A stretch of DNA of 64,000 nt from assembly GCA_016784735.1 (NCBI GenBank), contig JADHUC010000004.1:1-64000 (forward strand), given 5' to 3'. A program made the position numbers and the translations under genes. The stretch comes from Pirellulaceae bacterium (GTDB lineage: Bacteria > Planctomycetota > Planctomycetia > Pirellulales > Pirellulaceae). A model generated the notes under the pieces. The model was not told the DNA's origin. It saw only the letters and a list, made by a program, of their open reading frames with translations, and did no database searches. Of this stretch, positions 18,476-27,923 are shown one piece after another (the first letter of the stretch is position 1; the number at the start of each line of letters is the position of its first letter).

Positions 18476-18733
18476 ATGCCACTGCTCGATTTCATCTGGG
18501 ACGATCCGGACGACCCTGAGGGAAACGTTCAACACATCTCGGAACATGGATTGATAATTGACGAAGTGGAGTTTGTTTTGAGGAACCCGGAGAGCGAATC
18601 GACCAGCTATTCTAGCGGCCTTCCCTGTTCGTTTGGCTACACGCCGGCAGGCGAGTATATCATTGTCATCTACGAAAAGATCGACGACGACATGGTTTAT
18701 CCGGTCACCGCCTATCAAGTTCCGGAGCCCTAA
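18476..18733 (+). CDS. BrnT-like small protein, putative toxin
   Basis: An 85-residue protein, FIWDDPDDPEGNVQHISEHG...EVEFVLRNPES...GYTPAGEYIIVIYE...VYPVTAYQVPEP. The order of segments (W-D-x5-NV-x-HI-x-EHG, then a strand G-Y-T-x-x-G-E-x-I-x-V-x-Y, then a final strand) resembles BrnT/DUF4258 RNase-type toxins, though the conserved basic residues are few. It stands 12 bases before an XRE-type gene, as expected for a toxin-antitoxin pair. It interrupts the vWA cluster. The toxin call is inferred from context and weak motif likeness. Confidence 0.55.
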   Translation: MPLLDFIWDDPDDPEGNVQHISEHGLIIDEVEFVLRNPESESTSYSSGLPCSFGYTPAGEYIIVIYEKIDDDMVYPVTAYQVPEP

Positions 18734-18745
18734 GGAGCGACAGAC

Positions 18746-19081
18746 ATGGCCAAGAGTAAAGGTAGCCGAGTTATCAGGAAAGGCCGGGTGTCGGTTCAGG
18801 AAGCGAATCGTCTGAATGAGATTCGCCGGAAAGCGATGGAGGATTTTCCACCCGACCCCAACCGTCCGCAGCCCGCGACGACGGGAATCGGCGCCCAAAT
18901 TCGTGCGGCGCGGGAAGCCAAGGGGCTCACCTGGTACGCCGTGGCCAAGTTGGCCGGCATTCCCAATCCGGCCACCATCCGCGACATCGAATACGGCCGC
19001 GATGCGAAACTCTCCAATATCGAAGCTCTCGCGACCGCGCTCGACCTTAAGCTGGAACTCGTGGAACAGAACGCTTGCTGA
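18746..19081 (+). CDS. XRE-family helix-turn-helix protein, putative antitoxin
   Basis: A 111-residue DNA-binding protein. A basic N-terminal arm (MAKSKGSRVIRKGRVSVQEANRLNEIRRKA) is followed by an XRE helix-turn-helix from about residue 50: IGAQIRAAREAKGLTWYAVA, then IPNPATIRDIEYGR, then SNIEALATALDLKLELV. AAGGAG lies a good distance before the start. Paired with the upstream BrnT-like gene it probably autoregulates the pair. A free-standing regulator is the alternative. Confidence 0.8.
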   Translation: MAKSKGSRVIRKGRVSVQEANRLNEIRRKAMEDFPPDPNRPQPATTGIGAQIRAAREAKGLTWYAVAKLAGIPNPATIRDIEYGRDAKLSNIEALATALDLKLELVEQNAC

Positions 19082-19164
19082 CTTTTGCCAGGTAGTTTTG
19101 GTATCGTAGAAGTAGCCACGTTGTGGTTCTTATCTACGTAATATGGCTTTTGGACAAAGCTGTC

Positions 19165-22100
19165 ATGCTTCATCCGATCCAACAGAAGGTCAGCACCATC
19201 AACCGCCGGACGTGTGGTCTCGTTGCGATGTACGGGTTGGGCATCGCGGTAATCCTGGTGGTTGCCACAGCATTCGGCCTGGGCTTGCTGGACTATCTGG
19301 TCAGGTTTGAAGACCTCGGTGTTCGTTTCCTCAGCTCGATCGCCGTTTTCGTTATTCTGGTGTGGAGTGTCTATCGCTTCGCCAATCCGGCTTTGTGGTG
19401 CCGGCCAACGGATTTGCGAATCGCTCAACAGATCGAACAGCAGTTCCCTCATCTTCGCGACCAGCTTTCCAGCAGCATCGAATTCCTGGACCAATCGGAG
19501 GACAGTCCCAAGGCGGGCTCGGCCGATCTGCGACGAGCGGTGGTGGCCCGGACGCTTGGCGAGATCGAGCGGCTGGACTTCGCTCCGTGTCTCCGCATTG
19601 TGAAGCCAATTTGCGTGGCAGCGACGGCGTTGGTCGTCTGCCTCGTGGTTGGCATCATTTGCTGCTTGGACATGAACTCGTCAGCTTTGGCAGCGCGGCG
19701 ATTGGCGATGCCGTGGGCGGACCAACCGTGGCCTCCGCGGCCCCGACGAAACGCCCTAGAGTTCACGAAGGAAAAAAGCCCCAAACGAATCGCCATGGGC
19801 TCCGACTTCGAGGTGGAATTGGTGGACCGCAACGGACGCTTGCCCGAAAAGGTCCAGATCCATTTCTGGTTCGATGGCGATGACCAGAGCGAGATTCAGA
19901 ACAGTGAAATGAGGTTTCTGAACGATCGCATGGTGCATCAAAGGGAAAACGTCAGGCGTCCCTTTCGCTATCGCGCAACCGGCGGCGATGACGACACCAT
20001 GGAATGGATCTCGTTAGCGGTTGTCGAACCGCCGCAAATCGAAACGCTTCAGCTCCGTCTGCATCCGCCCGCTTACACAGGTTGGCCGACTGAGCTTTCG
20101 GGCGAGAACATCCATGCCATCGAAGGAACCGTTGTGGAAGGTACCGGGCGCTTGACCAAGCCCGCGGCTGACTTGGGCTTGGTTTCCAGCCAAGGTGACG
20201 CGCCGACCGTGTTCCCCGTCGAACTCGCGGAAAGCGGTCTGGCCTTTCGGGTCCGTCATGATTTCGAACCGGCATGGACGATTCACCAGTCCGGGACTTA
20301 CTGGTTCGAAGTCACTGACCCGGAGGGGCTCCGCAGTGACGGAAACAAACGCTGGAACATTCGCGCCGTGAAGGACACTCCCCCGACCGTTTCACTGGAG
20401 AAACCCGGCTCGAACACTTTTGTCACTTCGAATGCGGCAGTGCCGATCAGCGCGCTGGTCAAAGACGATTTGGCGATTCACACGGTCCTGCTTCGGTACA
20501 GCCGCAGCGATGCGACCAAGCCTAACCAGGAGGCGGTGGAGGACACCGTCGAGATCTTCCGCGGTCCGGACAGTGCGCCTCGCGTTCAAGAGAGCGGCTT
20601 GCGAGGCCAAGGCGAACGCGGCGAGAGCCGCGACGTCGAATATGCCTGGGACCTGTCTGGACTCGATGGATTGGCACCCGGCCAGTGGATCGAGTTTTCC
20701 GTTGTCGCGGGCGACTACAAACCACAAGAAGGCCAAAGCGTACTCAGACGTCTGACCATCATTTCCAATGATGAACTTGAAGAGCGTGTTGCCGCTCGCC
20801 AATCCTACATCCTTGGCCAATTGGCCGAGGTGCTTCGAGCTCAACGCGAAACACGGTCGCAGACCAAGTCGCTGGAGATCGGTCTGGAAGTGGCAGGGCG
20901 GCTCGACGAGAGAGACATCGAACAACTGCAGAGCGCCGAGTTGAATCAGCGGCAGGTTGGCCGGATGCTGGCGGATCCGAACGACGGCGTGCAGACTCAG
21001 ATCGAGGCATTGCTTCACGAGTTGGAAAGCAACCGGGTCGATAGCCCGGAGGTTGCTCGACACATGGGCAAGTTGCTCGAAGTGGTGAAACAAATCAGCC
21101 GCGAACACGTACCGCTGATCGAGCGCGAGTTGACCGGCGCCATGAAGGTCGCTCGCGCCAGCCTGCCCACGCTTGATGATCCCAACGCGACCGGACAGGA
21201 CGAGGCTTTGGCAGGCCCGCTCGGGCGGGCGGGCACCGGTCAAGACGAGGTGATCGCTATTCTGGAACGACTGCTGGGCGAGCTGACCGAATGGGACAGC
21301 TATCGGCGATTTGCCCGCGAAATCAGCCGCATCAAGCAGAGCCAGGGCGAGATTCTGCACGAAACCGAACAGACCAGGCTGGATACGCTGGGCAAAGAAC
21401 TCCGGGATCTGGACGCAGAGGAGAAAGTCAAACTGAAGCGTCTTGTGGAACGGCAAACCGAGTTGGCTCGCCGATTCGACAAGATCCAAAGCCGCATGGA
21501 CAACATGCGATTGGAGTTGCAGGACGCCGATCCATTGGCGGCGGAAACGCTTGCCGACGCGTTAGACCTGGCACGCCGAACGGCAATTGGCGGCCAGATG
21601 CACGAGAGCGCGCGTCAGGTCGACCAGAATCGCGTCGGTCAGGCGGCCGAAGCACAGAAGGCGATTGTCGGCAGTCTGCAGGAACTGCTCGATACCCTCG
21701 CCAATCGCCGCGAGCACGAATTGGATCGCCGTCTTCGTAAGATGGACGAAGCCGCGGAGGAATTGAAAGAGTTGCGAAGAAAGGTCAAAGAGCTGCGGGA
21801 CAAAACCAACCGAGCTGCGCAGCAGGCGGATGAACAGACGCGAAGACGTGAACTTGAAAGACTCGGCCGCGAGCAGAAGGAACTAGCGGACCAGGCCAAA
21901 AGGCTTGCTCGACGCCTCAAGCGACTCCAGGCCGAGAAATCGGCCTCGCTGATCGAGGAGGCGTCATCCCAGTTGGATGCGGCGAGCGAAGCGTGCAAGC
22001 AAGGTGAATCCGAGAGCGCACTTGAACAAGCCAACGACGCGGAAACGAAACTGGAGGAAGCCGAACGGGAACTCGATAAGGAACGGCGAAAGGCACAACA

Positions 22101-22815
22101 AGACTTGTTTAACGAACAGATGGCTCGCCTTCAGCAGGAGATCGCCGGCCTGGTGGCCCGCGAGCAGGCCATCATCGACACGACCGCGGAATTGGACGGC
22201 CGGCGCGCCCAGCAGGGCGGCCGGCTGACCCGTGGGCAGTTGACCAGCGTCGGTGACGTAGCCCGGCAACAGCGTTCGCTGGCCACGGACAGTGTCCAAT
22301 TGGCCGACAGAATCGCCAAGGCCGAATCGTTCGTGCTGGCTCTGCGCGGAGCAGTGCGGGAGATGGAGCGGGCCGCTGACGGGTTGGACCGTGGCGACAC
22401 GAGCGACGCCACGCAACGTCCCGAACGGTCCGCGTTGACTCGCCTCCGCCAGTTGGAGGAGGCATTGAAACGTGATGATTCGTCGACGAACAAGCCGCCG
22501 GAAGGCAAGCAGCCCGGTGGCGATGGACCGAAGCCTCCGCCGTCGGCTGATGCCGTGCAGAGACTTGCCGAGCTGAAGCTGCTAAAATTGATGCAAGAGG
22601 AGATCAACGGTCGGACGATGGAATTGGAGGAAATACAACTGCGGACTGGGACCTTGTCGGAGGAGCAACTCGACGAATTGAAGGACTTGGCCGCGGAACA
22701 GGGCAATCTGGCCGACTTGGCAATGGACTTGACCGCGCCGACCGAAGGCAATCCGGAGGAGGAGCCCGACGCCCTTCCCGATCTGCCTGACGGCGAGCCG
22801 AACCTGGATCTGTAA
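19165..22815 (+). CDS. large coiled-coil membrane protein, DUF4175-like
   Basis: About 1216 residues. Two N-terminal TM helices (VAMYGLGIAVILVVATAFGLGLLDYL and VRFLSSIAVFVILVWSVY) are followed by the family-typical LRIAQQIEQQFPHLRDQLSSSIEFLDQ. A third hydrophobic segment (VAATALVVCLVVGIICCLDM) and a beta-sandwich region follow. From about residue 580 the protein is an almost unbroken Glu/Arg/Gln-rich coiled coil, ending in an acidic, Pro-rich tail. No catalytic motif is seen. It belongs to the vWA cluster in planctomycetes; a role as a long structural tether in an envelope complex is inferred. The start at 19165 gives a clean N-terminus; a GTG at 19123 is possible. Confidence 0.8.
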   Translation: MLHPIQQKVSTINRRTCGLVAMYGLGIAVILVVATAFGLGLLDYLVRFEDLGVRFLSSIAVFVILVWSVYRFANPALWCRPTDLRIAQQIEQQFPHLRDQLSSSIEFLDQSEDSPKAGSADLRRAVVARTLGEIERLDFAPCLRIVKPICVAATALVVCLVVGIICCLDMNSSALAARRLAMPWADQPWPPRPRRNALEFTKEKSPKRIAMGSDFEVELVDRNGRLPEKVQIHFWFDGDDQSEIQNSEMRFLNDRMVHQRENVRRPFRYRATGGDDDTMEWISLAVVEPPQIETLQLRLHPPAYTGWPTELSGENIHAIEGTVVEGTGRLTKPAADLGLVSSQGDAPTVFPVELAESGLAFRVRHDFEPAWTIHQSGTYWFEVTDPEGLRSDGNKRWNIRAVKDTPPTVSLEKPGSNTFVTSNAAVPISALVKDDLAIHTVLLRYSRSDATKPNQEAVEDTVEIFRGPDSAPRVQESGLRGQGERGESRDVEYAWDLSGLDGLAPGQWIEFSVVAGDYKPQEGQSVLRRLTIISNDELEERVAARQSYILGQLAEVLRAQRETRSQTKSLEIGLEVAGRLDERDIEQLQSAELNQRQVGRMLADPNDGVQTQIEALLHELESNRVDSPEVARHMGKLLEVVKQISREHVPLIERELTGAMKVARASLPTLDDPNATGQDEALAGPLGRAGTGQDEVIAILERLLGELTEWDSYRRFAREISRIKQSQGEILHETEQTRLDTLGKELRDLDAEEKVKLKRLVERQTELARRFDKIQSRMDNMRLELQDADPLAAETLADALDLARRTAIGGQMHESARQVDQNRVGQAAEAQKAIVGSLQELLDTLANRREHELDRRLRKMDEAAEELKELRRKVKELRDKTNRAAQQADEQTRRRELERLGREQKELADQAKRLARRLKRLQAEKSASLIEEASSQLDAASEACKQGESESALEQANDAETKLEEAERELDKERRKAQQDLFNEQMARLQQEIAGLVAREQAIIDTTAELDGRRAQQGGRLTRGQLTSVGDVARQQRSLATDSVQLADRIAKAESFVLALRGAVREMERAADGLDRGDTSDATQRPERSALTRLRQLEEALKRDDSSTNKPPEGKQPGGDGPKPPPSADAVQRLAELKLLKLMQEEINGRTMELEEIQLRTGTLSEEQLDELKDLAAEQGNLADLAMDLTAPTEGNPEEEPDALPDLPDGEPNLDL

Positions 22816-22864
22816 GACAGTCTCGACAGCCAATTACTCGAGGGAATTGACCAGGAGCGATGAC

Positions 22865-23629
22865 GTGTGTAAACGATTGACACTCTGTTTTTCGATCCTA
22901 ACGGCGGCGTGCCTGCTGATCGCCACTTCGACCTTCGCCGCAGAGGGCGCTGCGCCCAAGAAGGTCAAAGGCGGATCCGATAAGCCTCGTTCGCTGGACG
23001 ACATGTTGCTGGACGATCTGGAAAACGATTTGCTCGATGGCCTGGATGCGATTCCGTCGAAAGACAAGCCTGATCAAGCCCCTGCTGCCCCGGCGGATTC
23101 GAAATCGGAACTGGACGAAGAATTGCTTCGGCAGCTTGGCGCGGGTGAGGATCTCGGGGAGGAAATGCAGGATCCGCTCCTTCTGATTAGTCGCCGGATG
23201 CGTGCGGTCGAGGATCTGATCGGCGATCGGAATACTTCGCAGCCCACTCAACGACTACAGAAACAGATCGTCGAGGATTTGGAGCTGCTGATCGAGCAGG
23301 CGAAGAAGAAGTGTTCGGGCGGACAGGGCGACAGCGACGGCCAGAAGAAACCGAGCGGGAAGCCCGGAAGCGGCAGCAAGGCAGGCACCGGTGATAACAA
23401 AGGCAAGAGCCGTCCGGCCAAGGACAGCACGTCCGGCGTTAGAAAGCGAATGGGCAGCCAAGCCGAACTGGACCGTTTGAAGCTGATGCTCAAGGAAGTT
23501 TGGGGGCACCTGCCGCCAAAAATCCGCGATCAGATGCAAAATGCCAGCCCAGAGGAGTTTCTGCCAAAATACGAGAAACTGATCGAGGACTACTACAAGA
23601 GACTCGCGGAGGAGAAACGCTCGTGGTAG
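22865..23629 (+). CDS. secreted acidic/Lys-rich hypothetical of the vWA cluster
   Basis: About 254 residues. The GTG at 22865 is preceded at eight bases by AGGAG and begins a signal peptide (CKRLTLCFSILTAACLLIATSTFAA). The mature protein is low-complexity: acidic helices (LDDMLLDDLENDLLDGLD, LDEELLRQLGAGEDLGEEM), a Lys/Gly/Ser-rich linker at about 150-190, then a short conserved C-terminal helical domain (LDRLKLMLKEVWGHLPPKIRDQMQNAS..EFLPKYEKLIEDYYKRLAEE). This C-terminal domain recurs in planctomycete vWA clusters. Function unknown. It follows the coiled-coil gene closely and is probably cotranscribed. Confidence 0.7.
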   Translation: MCKRLTLCFSILTAACLLIATSTFAAEGAAPKKVKGGSDKPRSLDDMLLDDLENDLLDGLDAIPSKDKPDQAPAAPADSKSELDEELLRQLGAGEDLGEEMQDPLLLISRRMRAVEDLIGDRNTSQPTQRLQKQIVEDLELLIEQAKKKCSGGQGDSDGQKKPSGKPGSGSKAGTGDNKGKSRPAKDSTSGVRKRMGSQAELDRLKLMLKEVWGHLPPKIRDQMQNASPEEFLPKYEKLIEDYYKRLAEEKRSW

Positions 23630-23718
23630 GCTAGGGAAAGGTCTGGGGGTCTCGGGTTTCGGGTGTCAGGACGTACCCCTCGGCCGTCGGGGCTGATTTG
23701 CCGAAAGGACAAGTAGAT

Positions 23719-24777
23719 ATGCGGACTGAGAATCGTCGAAAGTTCCTGGCCCGCGCGGCTGCGCTTGGCGTCGGCCTGTTTGGGTTCGCCGAACAGGGTG
23801 CCGGCCAGATTCCGTTGCTGGAGCCGCCCAAGGACGCCACGAATCTGATGAAGCCCGAAACGCGCAAGGCGATCAAGGCCGGGCTTGCCTTTCTGCGGTC
23901 GCGGCAAAACGATGACGGATCCTTTGCAGCGAGCCAATACGGCCGCAACGTAGCGGTCTGCAGTCTGGCCGGCATGGCGTTCATGGCCAACGGAAGCACA
24001 CCGGGGCGAGGAGCCTATGGCCGCGATGTCAACCGTTGCGTTTCTTTCGTTCTGAATAACGCCCACGACAGTGGATTCATCGTGTCGGACGCCGTGAGTC
24101 ACGGCCCCATGTACGGACATGGCTTTGCCACGTTGTTCCTGGCCGAAGCCTACGGCATGTATCCGGATACCATGGTTCGCGAGAAACTGGCCAATGCCGT
24201 CGAATTGATTATCAACACCCAGAACGAGGAAGGCGGCTGGCGCTACGAGCCGAAACGCCAGGAGGCGGACATTTCGGTGACGATCTGTCAGGTGATGGCT
24301 CTGCGGGCCGCACGCAACGCCGGGATCTTCGTGCCCAACGAGACGATCGACCGCTGCATCGACTACGTCAAACGCAGCCAGAATGCGGACGGCGGTTTCA
24401 TGTACATGTTATCGCAGCCGGGCGATAGCCGGTTTCCTCGCAGCGCCGCAGGCATCGTCGCCTTGTACAGCGCCGGTATCTACGAAGGCGAGGAGATCGA
24501 AAGAGGTCTCGATTACCTGATGAAGCACGTTCCTCGCTCCGAGGCCCCGCAGCGCGACAGCCATTACTTCTACGGGCATTACTACGCCGTTCAGGCGATG
24601 TGGCAAGCTGGCGGCGAGCGTTGGCGGGATTGGTATCCCGCGGTACATGATGCTTTGCTCGCACGCCAGACCCCCGAGGGTTCCTGGTTCGACTCCATCT
24701 CGCCGGAATATGGCACCGCCATGGCCTGCATCATTCTGCAGATGCCCAACAACTACTTGCCGATCTTCCAGCATTGA
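23719..24777 (+). CDS. Tat-exported QW-repeat (terpene cyclase-like toroid) protein
   Basis: A 352-residue protein with a twin-arginine signal (NRRKFLARAAALGVGLFGFA, residues 5-24), implying export in folded form. The mature part is an alpha/alpha toroid of the prenyltransferase/squalene oxidase repeat type, marked by four QW-like motifs: QNDDGSF (about 63-69), QNEEGGW (168-174), QNADGGF (221-227) and QTPEGSW near the C-terminus. It lacks the DxDD acid of hopene cyclases, so cyclase activity is unlikely. Such proteins regularly end planctomycete vWA clusters. The start at 23719 is chosen because it directly begins the Tat signal and AAAGGA precedes it. Confidence 0.82.
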   Translation: MRTENRRKFLARAAALGVGLFGFAEQGAGQIPLLEPPKDATNLMKPETRKAIKAGLAFLRSRQNDDGSFAASQYGRNVAVCSLAGMAFMANGSTPGRGAYGRDVNRCVSFVLNNAHDSGFIVSDAVSHGPMYGHGFATLFLAEAYGMYPDTMVREKLANAVELIINTQNEEGGWRYEPKRQEADISVTICQVMALRAARNAGIFVPNETIDRCIDYVKRSQNADGGFMYMLSQPGDSRFPRSAAGIVALYSAGIYEGEEIERGLDYLMKHVPRSEAPQRDSHYFYGHYYAVQAMWQAGGERWRDWYPAVHDALLARQTPEGSWFDSISPEYGTAMACIILQMPNNYLPIFQH

Positions 24778-24796
24778 GCCCACAGAGTCGTCGTTC

Positions 24797-26074
24797 ATGA
24801 CGCTGCCCATCATGACCCGTAGGCCAAGTGTTCTGGCAACGGCCATCTTATGCGCCCTGTTGATCGCATCCGCTGTCGCAGCACAAGAGGCGGCGCTTGA
24901 CACCCGCCTGGCAGTCCCGGTGGACGGTGAACCGTTTCAAGCAAGAATCGCCGCCGTCGATGACGACTGGAATGTGACTCTCGACCTGGGGTCCGAGACA
25001 CGCTCGCTGTCTGCCCCCGATCTGGTGCATTGGGGCGTTTACCAAGACTCCTACCGAGGAACCCAAATCCTGTTGGCCAATGGCTCGCTGCTAATGGCCG
25101 AAGTGCTTGAGATCGCGGACGAGCAGATTGTCGTTTACGGTGAGCTGTGGGGACAAACGAACTTGCCCCTGTCGCTGGTTCGCGGTGTCGTCTTCAATCC
25201 GCCGATTGCGCCCTTCGAGCGAGATCGGTTGCACGAGAAAATCCTGACCGCCACCGGTGCACAGGACCGGCTCCTGTTGGAGAACGGAGACGTCGTGTCC
25301 GGTTCGGTGAAAGGGCTCCGGGAGGCATCCGAGACTGATCCAAACGACTCGCCTGCAGTTGCAATTTCGACCGAAGGAAGGGATGTTGAAATCCCAATCG
25401 ACAAAACCGCCGCTGTCGTCTTCAACCCGGCGATGATTGAGACTCCGAAGCCTCGTGATTTCCATGCAATGATGGGATTCGGCGACGGAAGCCTGGCGAT
25501 TGTCGAGCACGTCAATTCGGACGGCGCCTTCGTCAAGCTCAAACTGCCAGGGCGAGTAGAACTTCAGGCGGACCCCGAGGTGATTTGGGCGGAGCTCACT
25601 TTGCTGAGGCCCTTTGGCAAGCGAGTGACCTATGTCTCCGATTTGAAGTCAATCGGATACAAACACGTCCCGTTCCTGGCAACGAAGTGGCCATTCCAGA
25701 CGGACCGTAACGTGCTCGGCGGGCGATTGCGGAACGCCGGTTGCTTGTACGCGAAAGGACTCGGGATGCACACCACGTCGCGATTGGCTTATGATCTGGG
25801 CGACGGGTATCGAAGATTCCAGGCCGATGTTGCGTTGGACGATCAAGCCGGTTTGGGCGGTAGCGTGGTGTTTCGCGTCTTCCTGGCCGACTCCAGCGGC
25901 AAATTGAATCGCGAGCCCGCGTACGAGAGTCCAATCGTCAGAGGATCGAACAAGCCGGCCGCTGTTTCGGTGGACGTAACGGGCGTTTCGCGAATGGCGC
26001 TCATCGTTGACTTCGCCGAACGAGGCGACGCTTTGGACTACGCCAATTGGCTGAACGCGCGGCTGATCAAGTAG
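24797..26074 (+). CDS. secreted NPCBM/NEW2 domain protein
   Basis: About 425 residues with a signal peptide (RRPSVLATAILCALLIASAVAAQ). The N-terminal half is beta-rich with RNA-fold-like repeats typical of planctomycete exported proteins (PFQARIAAVDDDWNVTLDLG, ETRSLSAPDLVHWG, ILLANGSLLMAEVLEI). The C-terminal 150 residues form an NPCBM carbohydrate-binding module: TDRNVLGGRLRNAGCLYAKG, GMHTTSRLAYDLG, FQADVALDDQAGLGGSVVF, and the final strand. It closes the vWA cluster. Carbohydrate or peptidoglycan binding in the envelope is inferred from the module. A start at 24812 would also give a signal peptide. Confidence 0.78.
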   Translation: MTLPIMTRRPSVLATAILCALLIASAVAAQEAALDTRLAVPVDGEPFQARIAAVDDDWNVTLDLGSETRSLSAPDLVHWGVYQDSYRGTQILLANGSLLMAEVLEIADEQIVVYGELWGQTNLPLSLVRGVVFNPPIAPFERDRLHEKILTATGAQDRLLLENGDVVSGSVKGLREASETDPNDSPAVAISTEGRDVEIPIDKTAAVVFNPAMIETPKPRDFHAMMGFGDGSLAIVEHVNSDGAFVKLKLPGRVELQADPEVIWAELTLLRPFGKRVTYVSDLKSIGYKHVPFLATKWPFQTDRNVLGGRLRNAGCLYAKGLGMHTTSRLAYDLGDGYRRFQADVALDDQAGLGGSVVFRVFLADSSGKLNREPAYESPIVRGSNKPAAVSVDVTGVSRMALIVDFAERGDALDYANWLNARLIK

Positions 26075-26082
26075 AGCACGAC

Positions 26083-27750
26083 ATGGCAGAAATCGTCAAC
26101 GTGGGCCTCCGCCTTACCGCGACTGCGCAGGAGGATCCGGATGGCATCGCCGTCGTCGAACCGCTCGGGCGGGACCGCAACGGCAAACGCCAATACCGGC
26201 ATCTGACTTTCCGCGAATTGGACGAAGACAGCAGCCTGTTGGCCGACGGTCTGCGGACGCTCGGCGGCGGCCCCGAAACACGCCTGGTGCTGATGGTTCG
26301 TCCCAGCATCGACTTCATTTCGCTCGTATTTGCCATGTTCAAGGCGGGCGTCATCACCGTACTGATCGACCCAGGCATGGGACGAAAGAACCTGATTCGT
26401 TGTCTGGAAGAGGTTGAGCCAGACGGATTCGTCGCGATACCACTGGCCCACGCCGTGCGCTCACTTCTGCGAAGGCGATTCCCCAGGGCAAGACTGAATG
26501 TCACTGTGGGACGGCGATGGTTCTGGGGCGGCCCGACGATTCGCCAACTGCGAGCACGGCAACTGAGCCCGGATTTCCAATCGGCAGCGACCGAAGCGGA
26601 TGATCCGGCCGCTGTCATCTTCACCACTGGCAGCACTGGGCCGCCGAAAGGTGTCCTGTACCGCCACGGGAATTTCAACCAGCAAGTGGACGAAATCCGC
26701 GACTTGTACGACATTCAGCCGGGCGAAGTCGACCTTCCGGGATTTCCGCTTTTCGCGTTGTTCAATTGCGCGATGAGGGTGTCCACGATCATCCCGGACA
26801 TGGACCCAACACGGCCGGCCAACGTCGACCCGCGGAACATCATCGAAGCCGCACGGGATTGGAACGTCACGCAAGCGTTTGGTTCGCCTGCCTTGTGGAA
26901 CACGGTTGGTCGCTACTGCCAACAACACGACGTCAAACTGCCCACGCTGCGACGCGTGCTGTCGGCCGGCGCGCCGGTTCCGCCGCACGTACTGCAGCGA
27001 ATGAAAAACGCAATTCATCCCGATGGGGATATTTACACGCCCTACGGAGCCACCGAATCGTTGCCGGTTGCTTCCACTTCGGCCACGGAAGTGCTCGGCG
27101 AGACGGCGGCGCGCAGCCGAGAGGGCGCCGGCACGTGCGTTGGTTGCCGGTTTCCAGGCATCCAGTGGAAAGTGATTCGCATCGACGATGGGCCAATCGC
27201 GAGTATCGACCAGATCGACGAATTACCTTGCGGCGAGATCGGCGAGCTGATGGTGAAAGGCCCGGTTGTCACCACGGAGTATGTTACTCGTACGGAGGCG
27301 AACCGACTGCACAAAGTCCAAGATGGCGACGGCGTGTGGCACCGCCTAGGCGATGTAGGTTACTTGGACGATCAAGACCGATTCTGGTTTTGCGGACGCA
27401 AATCCCACCGCGTGTTGGCAGCCGATGGGCCGATGTACACGATCCCTTGCGAAGCCGTGTTTAACCAGCACGAACGAATCTACCGTTGTGCATTGGTGGG
27501 CGTGGGCAAGGCAGGAGAACAGCGGCCGGTGATCGTCGCAGAACCGTGGTCGGAACATCGCCCCCGATCCAAGAAGGAACAAGAACCGCTGGTAGACGAA
27601 CTGTTACAACTCGCCCAATCCAACCCGTTGACCAGTGGAATTCGAGACATTCTTATCCACTCGTCCCTGCCCGTAGACATTCGCCATAATGCCAAGATTT
27701 TTCGCGAAAAGCTTAGAGAATGGGCAGCGAAGCGAATCAGCAAGAAATGA
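26083..27750 (+). CDS. AMP-dependent synthetase/ligase, OleC-like
   Basis: A 555-residue ANL-superfamily enzyme that would activate a carboxylate with ATP. The phosphate loop is FTTGSTGPPKGVLYRHGNF; A5 is YTPYGATESLPV; A7 and A8 are LGDVGYLDDQDRFWFCGRKSHRV; the C-terminal catalytic Lys lies in DIRHNAKIFREKL. The protein resembles the OleC branch (beta-lactone synthetase of long-chain olefin biosynthesis), often annotated in planctomycetes as fatty acid CoA ligase. No oleA, oleB or oleD lies nearby, so the pathway assignment is uncertain. The start at 26083 is nine bases after the preceding stop; an in-frame upstream ATG would overlap that gene. Confidence 0.82.
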   Translation: MAEIVNVGLRLTATAQEDPDGIAVVEPLGRDRNGKRQYRHLTFRELDEDSSLLADGLRTLGGGPETRLVLMVRPSIDFISLVFAMFKAGVITVLIDPGMGRKNLIRCLEEVEPDGFVAIPLAHAVRSLLRRRFPRARLNVTVGRRWFWGGPTIRQLRARQLSPDFQSAATEADDPAAVIFTTGSTGPPKGVLYRHGNFNQQVDEIRDLYDIQPGEVDLPGFPLFALFNCAMRVSTIIPDMDPTRPANVDPRNIIEAARDWNVTQAFGSPALWNTVGRYCQQHDVKLPTLRRVLSAGAPVPPHVLQRMKNAIHPDGDIYTPYGATESLPVASTSATEVLGETAARSREGAGTCVGCRFPGIQWKVIRIDDGPIASIDQIDELPCGEIGELMVKGPVVTTEYVTRTEANRLHKVQDGDGVWHRLGDVGYLDDQDRFWFCGRKSHRVLAADGPMYTIPCEAVFNQHERIYRCALVGVGKAGEQRPVIVAEPWSEHRPRSKKEQEPLVDELLQLAQSNPLTSGIRDILIHSSLPVDIRHNAKIFREKLREWAAKRISKK

Positions 27751-27923
27751 CGGTATTCTACGAGTACTGGTTCTCTTTGGGGCACGCTCGACCGCCCCGC
27801 CCCCTTTGACAGTCTCTAGTACGGCAACTAGACTTGAAAGGCTGTCAAAGACGTTGGCTGTTGGCTGGCGTGTTGTCGTTTTCGGAGCGATTCGGTGACG
27901 AATCGAGCATTTGGGAGCGTGGC

